From assembly GCA_963735445.1 (NCBI GenBank), contig CAVTLC010000015.1, positions 186,001 to 250,000 on the forward strand: a stretch of 64,000 nt of DNA. Direction: 5' to 3'. The notes below the pieces were generated by a model. The model saw only the letters and a program-made list of their open reading frames with translations. It had not been told where the DNA came from and did not search any database. The stretch's first letter is position 1. The number at the start of each line of letters is the position of its first letter. The position numbers were made by a program, and so were the translations under genes. This stretch comes from AP-15 sp963735445 (GTDB taxonomy: Bacteria > Pseudomonadota > Alphaproteobacteria > ATCC43930 > CGMCC-115725). Shown here one piece after another: positions 56,704 through 64,000 of the stretch.

Positions 56704-57731
56704 ATGAAAGCTGTTCCGATCATCGCGGCGCTCGCCGGGCTGGCGGTCGTGGCAGGGCTCGTCGCGGGGTTCGGAGCGGACGCCGTTATTCATTCCTTTC
56801 TTGCTCTCGGCTGGAAAGGATTTGGCGCGATATGCTTGCTCCATCTGTCCCTGCTCGGGGTAATGGGGATCGCTTGGCGCGTTCTTGTTCCGGGAGCACT
56901 CGTGCGGACGTTTATGGCGGCCCGGGTTGTGCGGGAGGCCGGTTCGGAGGTCTTACCGCTGTCCCCGATCGGTGGCTGCGTCCTTGGAGCACGAGTGTTA
57001 ACACTCGCCGGCATACCTGGCTCGACGGCCGCCGCCAGCACGATCGTCGATCTTACGCTCGAGTTTTTTGCAAAGCTCGCCTATACCGCGCTTGGCTTGG
57101 TCTTGTTGATCAGCTTGCGACCCGGTTCAGCGATTACCGCACCGTTGACCGCGGGACTCGCCGCAGCAAGCCTCGCCGGGCTCGGTCTCTTAGCGGCGCA
57201 GCGCCACGGGTTTGGGCTTTTCGACCGCATGGCCCATGCTCTCGGACGGGGCTGGGCAGAGCGAACCGCAGCCGGCGCCGCCATTTTACGCGACGCCCTG
57301 CAACGTACCTATCAGCGAAAGTGCAGCCTACTGATTGGCTTGATGCTGCATCTCTTCTGCTGGATAGCGGCCACGGTTGAAGCGTGGTTCGCCTTGAGGC
57401 TGGTGGGAAGCGCGCTTCCATTCAGAACCATCTTGGTGATTGAAAGCCTGGTCTACGCCGTCCGCACCTTTGCCATCGTGATTCCGAATGCGGTCGGACT
57501 GCAGGAAGGCGCCTATGTGTTGATCGGCGCGGCTTCGGGCTAACACCACCCGTCGCGCTTATGTTGTCTTTGCTGAAGCGGGCGCGTGATCTGGCGATCG
57601 GAGTGCCGGCCCTCGCGGTTTGGCAATTTGTAGAAGGCGGACGCCTTTGGCGCAGGCGGGGTCGACCGTTGACGCAACCAGCGCCGTCGGCCGATGCGAG
57701 ACGGTCCTGGACAGGAGCAGATCATGGCTGA
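56704..57731 (+). CDS. HpnL / lysylphosphatidylglycerol-synthase-type membrane protein, 3' frameshift
   Basis: Multi-span membrane protein of the UPF0104/LPG-synthase TM family, which includes the hopanoid protein HpnL. Blocks: RVVREAGSEVLPLSPIGGCV, TIVDLTLEFFAKLAYTALGL, IESLVYAVRTFAIVIPNAVG and LQEGAYVLIGAA. The ATG frame stops at TAA 57541-57543. With one added base near 57533 it reads FGLTPPVALMLSLLKRARDL then AIGVPALAVWQFVEGGRLWR, the normal family end, to TGA 57729-57731. So about 64 C-terminal residues are lost to a single-base deletion. The restored end overlaps the phosphatase start by 8 nt. No other hopanoid genes are present. Confidence 0.85.
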
Positions 57732-58320
57732 GGCGCTTCCACTCGTGTATCTTGGACGGCACGGCGAGACCGCTTGGACCCTTTCGGGGCAGCACACAGG
57801 GCGCACCGATCTGCCTTTGACCGAAAACGGGGAACGTCAGGCACGCGCCCTTGGCCTGCGGCTACGCGGGCTCACCTTCGCCAAAGTGCTGACCAGCCCC
57901 TCACAGCGGGCGGTAAGGACTTGCGAACTTGCCGGCTTTAGCGCCCAGGCTGAGATCGATCCCGATCTCGCCGAGTGGGATTACGGCGAATACGAGGGTC
58001 GCCGCACCCCCGAGATTCTGGCCGAACGCCCGGACTGGCAACTATTTCGCGACGGTGCGCCCGGCGGAGAATCGCTCGAACAGATCGGCGCCCGCGCCGA
58101 TCGCGTCGTCGCCCGCATCCGATCGATCGGCGCGAATGTGCTGGCGGTCTCGAGCGCGCATTTCTCGCGCGTGCTCACCGCGCGCTGGCTCGGGCTGCCG
58201 GCGGCGGGCGGCCGCTATTGGTTCTTGAGCACAGCGAGCCTGAGCATCCTCGGCTATGAGCACAACCTCGCCGAGCCGATTATCCGGCTGTGGAACGACA
58301 CCAGCCACCTCGGCGCCTGA
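57724..58320 (+). CDS. Histidine phosphatase family protein (phosphoglycerate mutase-like)
   Basis: 198 residues. Catalytic RHG motif in VYLGRHGETAWTLSGQHTGR, then LPLTENGERQARALGLRLRG, TSPSQRAVRTCELAG and second catalytic His in AVSSAHFSRVLTARWLGLP. Branch 1 histidine phosphatase with a short sequence; substrate unknown (phosphosugar or phosphoprotein). ATG 57724 follows AGGAG; an in-frame ATG at 57694 is less well placed. Convergent with the RND pump. Confidence 0.92.
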   Translation: MAEALPLVYLGRHGETAWTLSGQHTGRTDLPLTENGERQARALGLRLRGLTFAKVLTSPSQRAVRTCELAGFSAQAEIDPDLAEWDYGEYEGRRTPEILAERPDWQLFRDGAPGGESLEQIGARADRVVARIRSIGANVLAVSSAHFSRVLTARWLGLPAAGGRYWFLSTASLSILGYEHNLAEPIIRLWNDTSHLGA

Positions 58321-58353
58321 TTCAAACAGGAAGGCGGCCCTCGGCCCTCCGCG

Positions 58354-61300
58354 CTAATCTGCCGTTCCGGTGCGGACGGGTTCCAGCACCGCGGGCTGTT
58401 TACGCGCTTTGCGCGCCTCGTCTAAGCGCTGCAGCACACAAAAGAACGACGGGACAAACAAAACCGCCAGGCAGGTGGACGCAATGATGCCGCTGAGCAC
58501 GCTCAAGCCCAGCGAGATGCGGGACACCGCCCCGGCGCCAGTTGCAAGGACCAGCGGCAGGACGCCCATGCCAAAAGCGAACGAGGTCATCAGGATCGGG
58601 CGAAAACGCAGGCGCGAGGCTTCGACCGCGGCGTCGAGAATTGGCAGCCCGCGGATCATGCGGCCTTCGCGCGCGACCTCGACAATCAGGATGCCGTTTT
58701 TGGCCGATAGCGCGACCATCAAAATCAGGCCGATCTGGGTATAAAGATTGTTGGCGACGCCGAGGCTCGTCAGCGTCACGACAGGCCCTAACAAAGCCAA
58801 AGGCACCGCCGACAGCACCGCCAAAGGCAGGATCCAGCTCTCGTATTGCCCGGCAAGGCACAAATACACCAGCAGCACCGATAGCCCGAACAGGTAATAG
58901 AGCTGGTTCCCGGTCAACTTTTCCTGGAACGACATCGCCGTCCATTGGTACGACGTGCCGGGAGGCAAGGTCTTGTTGGCGATGTTTTCCATCGCCGTCA
59001 AAGACTGTCCGGAGCTGTAGCCACGCGCCGGAGCGCCGATAATCGTTGCCGATGGGTAGAGATTATAAAGGGTGATCAGCGGCGGCGCCAAAACCGAGCT
59101 TAGATGCGCGACCGCCCCGATCGGCACCATCTGATTGTCCTGGCTCTTGACGTAAAGGTTCAACAGGTCGTCGGGTTGGAGACGATATTTCGAATCGGCC
59201 TGAATGTAGACTTGGAACACTTGCCCGTATTTGTAGAATTCGTTGACGTAGGTCGATCCGAGATAGGAACTCAACGTGTCGAACACGTCGCCGACCGAAA
59301 CGCGCAACGTTTCGGCGCGGTCGCGATCGACGCTGACTTTGACCTGGGGGGCGCCGGGGCGAAAAGTTGTTAATACGTGCTGTAAGGCGGGGTCGGAGCT
59401 GGCGGATTTGACCACGGCGTCGGCGGCCTGGCTAAGCTTTTGGTAATCGAAGCTGCCGCCGAGCAGCACGGTTTGCATCTGGAAGCCGCCGGCATTGCCG
59501 ATCCCTTGGATCGGCGGCGGCGCCAACACAAAAAGCCGACCGTCTGGGGCGCTGTTCAGCGCATTCTGTAAATGCTCGGCGATCGACAGGATGTCGGTCC
59601 CGGCTTTTTTACTGCGTTGGTCCCACGGCTTTAGCATGACAAACGCGACGCCGGCGTTGTTGAGGTCGGCGAAATTGTCGAGCGGCGACAGCCCGGTGAT
59701 CGCAATGACTTGATCGACGCCAGGGGTCGCGAACGCGGTTTTTGTCGCAAAGTCCATCGCCGCGGTCGTTCGGCCGAGGGCCGCCCCATCCGGCAGCTGC
59801 GCGGCGACCATCAAATAGCCCTGGTCCTCGTTCGGGATGAACGCGGTCGGCAGGCGGGCGATGCCCCAGAATGCGACCAGCGCCAGCCCCACCCCGATCA
59901 GCACGACGAGCCCGGCATGGCGGACCATATGGCCGATCATTCCGGCATAACCGTGCTCGGCGCGGGCATAGACGTGCTCGAAGCCACGATAAAAGAAGTT
60001 GCGTTGTGCGACAGGCTTTGGCGTGCGCAGCCACAACGCGCATTGCGTCGGTTTAAGAGTCGCGGCATTGACCGCGCTTATCAACGCTGTGGCGGCAATC
60101 ACGAGCGCGAATTGCGAAAACATCTGGCCGCTCAAGCCGGGGACAAAGGCCGCCGGCAGAAAAACCGCCATGAGCACCAAGGTGATGCCGATGATCGGGC
60201 CAAACAATTCGTCCATCGCCCGGATCGAGGCGTCGTGCCCGGACATGCCCTGTTCGATATATTTCGACACACCCTCGACGATCACGATCGCGTCGTCGAC
60301 GACGATGCCGATCGCCAGGATCAGCGCGAAGAGGGTAGACAAATTGACGGTAAAGCCGAGCGCCGCCATCGCGGCGAACGCGCCGATGATCGTGACCGGC
60401 ACCGTCGTCGCGGGCACCAGGACAGCGCGGAAATTCTGCAGAAACACCAGGATTACGATCAGCACAAGAACCCCGGCCTGCCACAGAGTCTTGTAGACCT
60501 CGCTGATCGATTTTTGGACAAAGATGGTCGTGTTGTAGGGGATGCTGTAAGTAACGCCAGCCGGGAAGTTGCGCGCCAACTCCTTCATCTTGGCGTCGAC
60601 CTCGGCCGCCACCTTTAACGAATTGGCGTCCGGGGTCTGGTAGATCGCGATGCCGGTGGCCGGCTTTCCATTCAGCTTGAAGTCCTGCGAATAGGTCTGA
60701 GCGCCGAGATCGATGCGCGCCACGTCCTTCAGGCGGACGAGGCGCCCGCCCTGCGCGGTCTGGTCCTTGACGATGATGTTGGCGAATTCCTCTGGGTCGT
60801 TGAACTTGGATTTCACGTCGACGGTATATTGGAACGCCTGATCGGGTGGGGCGGGCGGCATCCCGACCTGCCCCGCGGCGACCTCCTGGCTCTGCTGCCG
60901 GATGACCCGGCTGACATCGGACGGGACCAGACCAAACGAATAAAGCTTGTTGGGATCCATCCAGATCCGCATCGAATATTGGCCGGCGCCCATGGTGGTA
61001 ACGTTGCCGACCCCTGGCAACCGCGCCAGCTCGTTGGTCAGGTTGATTGTCGCGTAATTCCACAAAAAGAGCGCATCGCGCGAGTTGTCCGGCGAATGCA
61101 AGGTGACAAATTCGAGGATCGAGGCCGATTTGGCGCGGATCGAGACCCCCTGCGCCTGTACCGATTCTGGCAGCTGCGCCATCGCGTTTTGCACCCGGTT
61201 TTGGACCTGGACCTGGTCCATATTCGGGTCGCTGCCGATCTCGAAGCTGATGGTCAGGACATAGGTGCCGTCGTAAGCGCTCGTCGACTCCATGTAGATC

Positions 61301-61527
61301 ATTCCGGGGACGCCATTGACCTGCAGCTCGATCGGCAGCGCGACGGTGTTGATGACCGTCTGCGGGCTTGCGCCCGGATAGCGGGTCATCACCTGTACCG
61401 TCGGTGGCGTCACATTGGGGTACTGAGCGATCGGCAATCGCAACAGCGAGACCAGCCCGAGAAGCACGATTACGATCGCCAGGACATTGGCGAGAACCGG
61501 ATGCTCGATAAAGAATTTCGAAATCAT
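58354..61527 (-). CDS. RND multidrug efflux permease (HAE-1 family)
   Basis: 1057 residues, the inner-membrane proton-driven pump of a tripartite efflux system. N-terminus MISKFFIEHPVLANVLAIV and PIAQYPNVTPPTVQVMTRYP are classical. Proton-relay aspartates lie in LAIGIVVDDAIVIVEGVSKY, the TM10 Lys in LSAKNGILIVEVAREGRMI. Two periplasmic porter domains, with LFVLAPPPIQGIGNAGGFQM. Closest to MexF/AcrB-type drug exporters, not metal CzcA. ATG 61527 overlaps the adaptor stop by 4 nt. Confidence 0.97.
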   Translation of the reverse strand: MISKFFIEHPVLANVLAIVIVLLGLVSLLRLPIAQYPNVTPPTVQVMTRYPGASPQTVINTVALPIELQVNGVPGMIYMESTSAYDGTYVLTISFEIGSDPNMDQVQVQNRVQNAMAQLPESVQAQGVSIRAKSASILEFVTLHSPDNSRDALFLWNYATINLTNELARLPGVGNVTTMGAGQYSMRIWMDPNKLYSFGLVPSDVSRVIRQQSQEVAAGQVGMPPAPPDQAFQYTVDVKSKFNDPEEFANIIVKDQTAQGGRLVRLKDVARIDLGAQTYSQDFKLNGKPATGIAIYQTPDANSLKVAAEVDAKMKELARNFPAGVTYSIPYNTTIFVQKSISEVYKTLWQAGVLVLIVILVFLQNFRAVLVPATTVPVTIIGAFAAMAALGFTVNLSTLFALILAIGIVVDDAIVIVEGVSKYIEQGMSGHDASIRAMDELFGPIIGITLVLMAVFLPAAFVPGLSGQMFSQFALVIAATALISAVNAATLKPTQCALWLRTPKPVAQRNFFYRGFEHVYARAEHGYAGMIGHMVRHAGLVVLIGVGLALVAFWGIARLPTAFIPNEDQGYLMVAAQLPDGAALGRTTAAMDFATKTAFATPGVDQVIAITGLSPLDNFADLNNAGVAFVMLKPWDQRSKKAGTDILSIAEHLQNALNSAPDGRLFVLAPPPIQGIGNAGGFQMQTVLLGGSFDYQKLSQAADAVVKSASSDPALQHVLTTFRPGAPQVKVSVDRDRAETLRVSVGDVFDTLSSYLGSTYVNEFYKYGQVFQVYIQADSKYRLQPDDLLNLYVKSQDNQMVPIGAVAHLSSVLAPPLITLYNLYPSATIIGAPARGYSSGQSLTAMENIANKTLPPGTSYQWTAMSFQEKLTGNQLYYLFGLSVLLVYLCLAGQYESWILPLAVLSAVPLALLGPVVTLTSLGVANNLYTQIGLILMVALSAKNGILIVEVAREGRMIRGLPILDAAVEASRLRFRPILMTSFAFGMGVLPLVLATGAGAVSRISLGLSVLSGIIASTCLAVLFVPSFFCVLQRLDEARKARKQPAVLEPVRTGTAD

Positions 61528-62729
61528 TGCTGCGCCCCCGGACTCGCCGACCCGGTGACGGCTTCAATTGTGGTCGGCTGCGGCACAACTTTAGTCCCTG
61601 GCGTGGCGCGCCACAAATCACCGACAACAACTCGGTCCTCGGGTTGCAGACCCGAGGTTACGACGCGCAGCCCACCCAACAATGATCCCAACTGAACGTA
61701 GCGCTGGCGCACCACGTCTTTGTTGTCGAGGACGAGCAGGTACGTACCACCTTGATCGGTTTGTAGGGCGCGATCGGGCACTAACAGAGCGTTCCGATCG
61801 ACCTTGCCCATCGGCAGTCGCATCCGCACAAAGAAGCCCGGCAGGATCACCCGTTCAGGATTTGGCAAGATGCCTCGCACCAACAGCGTTCCGGTCGACG
61901 GATCGAGTTGCGGCGCTACGTATTCGATCGTGCCCCGATGCGGAAAGCCCTGCTCGTCGGACAGCCCGACATCGACCGGCACCTTGTGCAGATCGGCGAG
62001 CGTAAGCCGGCGCTGCCCCAGATTCTGTCGGATCTTTAGCACCGTCTGCTCGCTCAAATTCGCGACGACATAGATCGGGTCGAGCTGAGTAATTTCGGCG
62101 AGGGCGGCCTGCTGGCCGTTGCCGCCGACGACATTGCCGGGATCGATCAGATGCTTGCCGACGATGCCGTCGAACGGGGCGCGCACCTCGGTATATCCGA
62201 GATTGATCTCGTCGATCGCCACTTGGGCCTGCGCGCTCATTAAGCTCGCCGCTGCGCTCGCCTTCTCATAAATCCAATGGTCAACCTCGGTCTGCGTTGC
62301 TGCATCCTGTTTGACCAGTTTCGTATACCGGACAAGTTCGGTTTTCGCGTGGAACAGCGCCGCCTGCGCCGTCAACACCTGGGCGTGGGCCTGTTCGAGC
62401 TGCTGTTTGTAGGGATCTTTCTGGATCGTAAACAACAGATCGCCTTTTTTGGCGAACTGTCCGTCCTGGTAATGAATGCCTTCAAGATAGCCGGTGACGC
62501 GGGCAAGCAGTTTGACGTCGTTAACTGACGCCGCGTTGCCGGTGATCTCGACGTAATTTGTCACCGACTGCAGTTTTGGCAGCACCACCGGGACAGGAAC
62601 CGACGCGCTGGGCGCCGGCAACTGCGCCTCTGCAACCCAGAATTTACCTCCGCTTACAGCAACAACGATACCAAGCAATATCGCGGCTGCGGTAATTGGG
62701 ATGTAATGGCGAGTCGAAAACCTCTTCAT
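61524..62729 (-). CDS. RND efflux periplasmic adaptor subunit (MFP)
   Basis: 401 residues from ATG 62729, which has GAGGAAGGG directly upstream; the frame extends to 62957 inside the outer-membrane gene but without similarity. N-terminal membrane segment PITAAAILLGIVVAVSGG. Biotinyl-lipoyl half-motifs KLLARVTGYLEGIHYQDGQF and VRAPFDGIVGKHLIDPGNVV flank a coiled-coil hairpin (about 100-165). Beta-barrel with FFVRMRLPMGKVDRNALLVP. Links the pump to the NodT-type channel. Confidence 0.96.
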   Translation of the reverse strand: MKRFSTRHYIPITAAAILLGIVVAVSGGKFWVAEAQLPAPSASVPVPVVLPKLQSVTNYVEITGNAASVNDVKLLARVTGYLEGIHYQDGQFAKKGDLLFTIQKDPYKQQLEQAHAQVLTAQAALFHAKTELVRYTKLVKQDAATQTEVDHWIYEKASAAASLMSAQAQVAIDEINLGYTEVRAPFDGIVGKHLIDPGNVVGGNGQQAALAEITQLDPIYVVANLSEQTVLKIRQNLGQRRLTLADLHKVPVDVGLSDEQGFPHRGTIEYVAPQLDPSTGTLLVRGILPNPERVILPGFFVRMRLPMGKVDRNALLVPDRALQTDQGGTYLLVLDNKDVVRQRYVQLGSLLGGLRVVTSGLQPEDRVVVGDLWRATPGTKVVPQPTTIEAVTGSASPGAQQ

Positions 62730-62736
62730 CCCTTCC

Positions 62737-64000
62737 TCACCACTCCGGCAGCCGAGGCTTGGCGCTGACATTGGCGGGGGTCGGCAGCCCTGGCGCAGGC
62801 TGCGGCGGAGCCCCGCCAGGCGCTGGCAGTAAGCTGCCCCAATTGGTGCGGTTGCGCATTTCCTCGACCGTCCGCGCTGGCACGAATTCGTTGTTGTCGC
62901 GGATTTGCCATCCACCCCCCAGCGCCTTATAGACCGCGGCGAGCCCGCTCGAGACATTCCCCTCGGCCATCGCGAGGTCGTTTTGCGCCGTATAGAGATT
63001 TTGCTCCGCCGTCAGCACCGTCGTGAAATCGCGCGTCCCTAGCTGATATTGCAAAAAGGCGAGGCCCAACGCCGCGTTGGCGGCGGCGACGCTGGCCCGC
63101 AAATCATCGACCGCCTTGCGCGATTCGAGAAACGTCGCGAGCCCATTTTCAACCTGTTGCTGTGCGGTAAGCACCGAGTTTTGGTAATCGACGAGCAATT
63201 CCTGCAGTTTTGCATCCTGCACCCGGACCTGGTTGGTAATCTGGCCGTAATTGAGGATATTCCAGGTGAAAGTGGGCCCAAAACCGAAGGTGATGCCTTT
63301 CCCCTGGAACACCTGGCTCAGTTTGTTACCATTGATGTTGCTGGCGACCGTCCCGAAGGTTCCGAGCAAGCTGAACGCCGGGTAGAGGTCTGCCTCGGTG
63401 ATGCCGACCTGGGCGCTCTGCGCCATTGCCGCCAACTCAGCTTCTCGGATGTCGGGCCGGCGGCGGACCAGATCGGCCGGAATACCAATGGCGACGTCAG
63501 CGGGCGGCACCGGGATCGGCTGCGACCCGCGCAGCAACCCGTCGAGCGACTGGGGTGACATGCCCAGCAGCACCAAAAGGCCGTTTGTTCCCTGGCTTAG
63601 CTGCGCGGTCAATTGAGGAATGCTGGCCTCGGTCTGGCCAAGCACATTTTCGGCCTGATAGACGTCGAGCTTGGTGGCGACGCCGCCGTGAAAGCGGTAT
63701 TCGGCAATTGCGAGCGCCTTTTTCTGTTTAACGATGTTCTCGTTCGCGATCGCGATCTGTGTCTGCAGGGTGCGTATGCCGATATAAGTCGTCGCGACAT
63801 CGCCAATCAGCGTGACGAGCGCGTCGTCGTAAGCGGCGATCGATGCGAGATAGGCGGAGTCCGCCGATTGGATAGCGCGCCGGAACTTGCCCCAGAAGTC
63901 TAGTTCCCAGTTAACCGTAAGACCGAGCGAGTTTCGCCAGAAATTGGCCAACTCGCTTTGCGGCGTGGCAGTGGGATCGGCGTGGCTCTCCCGGTTGTAG
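62737..64000 (-). CDS. Outer-membrane efflux factor (NodT/TolC family), 5' end outside window
   Basis: At least 420 residues are in the window and the reading continues beyond base 64000; an internal TTG at 63951 is not the start. Blocks: LTVNWELDFWGKFRRAIQSA, VATTYIGIRTLQTQIAIANE, IPADLVRRRPDIREAELAAM (the NodT signature) and FGPTFTWNILNYGQITNQVR, ending in a proline-rich tail. Two long coiled-coil repeats as in TolC. Seven nt before the adaptor; order is outer-membrane factor, adaptor, pump. Confidence 0.95.
   Translation of the reverse strand, partial: YNRESHADPTATPQSELANFWRNSLGLTVNWELDFWGKFRRAIQSADSAYLASIAAYDDALVTLIGDVATTYIGIRTLQTQIAIANENIVKQKKALAIAEYRFHGGVATKLDVYQAENVLGQTEASIPQLTAQLSQGTNGLLVLLGMSPQSLDGLLRGSQPIPVPPADVAIGIPADLVRRRPDIREAELAAMAQSAQVGITEADLYPAFSLLGTFGTVASNINGNKLSQVFQGKGITFGFGPTFTWNILNYGQITNQVRVQDAKLQELLVDYQNSVLTAQQQVENGLATFLESRKAVDDLRASVAAANAALGLAFLQYQLGTRDFTTVLTAEQNLYTAQNDLAMAEGNVSSGLAAVYKALGGGWQIRDNNEFVPARTVEEMRNRTNWGSLLPAPGGAPPQPAPGLPTPANVSAKPRLPEW

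Noticed and set aside
59710..60618. Plus-strand open frame of 302 codons
   Set aside because: It lies wholly antisense to the well-supported RND pump and has the Asp/Arg/His-rich composition of a shadow frame, with no domain blocks.
60053..61630. Minus-strand open frame of 525 codons
   Set aside because: It overlaps the RND pump on the same strand in another frame; the pump frame carries all conserved motifs and this one none.
1..64000. CRISPR arrays, tRNA or rRNA genes, insertion sequences, phage modules
   Set aside because: I looked for repeat-spacer periodicity, T-loop GGTTCRA patterns in the gaps, and transposase or integrase proteins and found none.

Overview
The window is GC-rich, densely packed chromosomal DNA that reads as a free-living Alphaproteobacterium, most likely Rhodospirillales-like. 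That placement is an inference from gene order and content: rimP-nusA-ylxR-infB-rbfA-truB-rpsO-pnp, homospermidine synthase, OpgC, prkA-yeaH-spoVR, clpS-clpA, and a NodT-type RND efflux operon. No phage, insertion sequence, CRISPR array, rRNA or tRNA gene was found. Most of the window is core chromosome.

Layout. 1-10.0 kb (minus strand): a GDPD phosphodiesterase cut by the window edge, then the translation/RNA operon, read rimP to pnp, with a terminator-like hairpin in its leader. 10.1-14.6 kb: a GMC oxidoreductase divergent from a ThDP-dependent enzyme, a serine-hydrolase remnant, and a 49-residue membrane protein. 14.9-17.1 kb: a small polysaccharide island (GT4 glycosyltransferase and UDP-glucuronate 4-epimerase-like gene). 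17.4-19.65 kb: thiO-thiS-thiG behind a TPP riboswitch. 20.0-24.4 kb: 3-oxoacid CoA-transferase A/B, then OpgC acyltransferase with two periplasmic SGNH-like proteins. 24.75-29.8 kb: prkA-yeaH-spoVR behind a good sigma-54 promoter candidate. 29.9-34.7 kb: tsaD, gpsA, clpS, clpA. 34.9-43.9 kb: FemAB/GNAT-like protein, an exported protein, Deg protease, cbpA-cbpM, TerB-like protein, DinG-type helicase, pyrD. 44-51.9 kb: two hypotheticals, a HAD hydrolase, an EEP hydrolase, hydroxybutyrate dehydrogenase, homospermidine synthase, purH, and a WecA-like transferase. 51.8-58.3 kb: heparinase-like protein, rsmB, a DUF1674/SDHAF4 protein, a TauD dioxygenase, an HpnL-like membrane protein, and a histidine phosphatase. 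58.35-64 kb: RND pump, adaptor and outer-membrane factor, the last running off the edge.

The most striking feature is a set of small lesions in otherwise well-conserved genes. truB has an in-frame TGA 38 codons before a second in-frame stop that gives a normal C-terminus. gpsA, the DinG-type helicase, the HpnL-like protein and the GT4 glycosyltransferase each need a single-base shift to restore a family-like protein. rbfA and thiO have no ATG, GTG, TTG or CTG where the family's N-terminus lies, but an ATC and an ATT respectively, each after a strong Shine-Dalgarno sequence. Either the assembly carries residual errors, or the genome is accumulating lesions and using non-canonical starts. Raw reads would decide.

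For biology, the best leads are the opgC operon with one intact and one apparently dead SGNH domain, and the TPP riboswitch whose closing stem carries the thiO ribosome binding site. The sigma-54 site ahead of prkA is a third. I see no clear evidence of an undescribed defence or mobile system.
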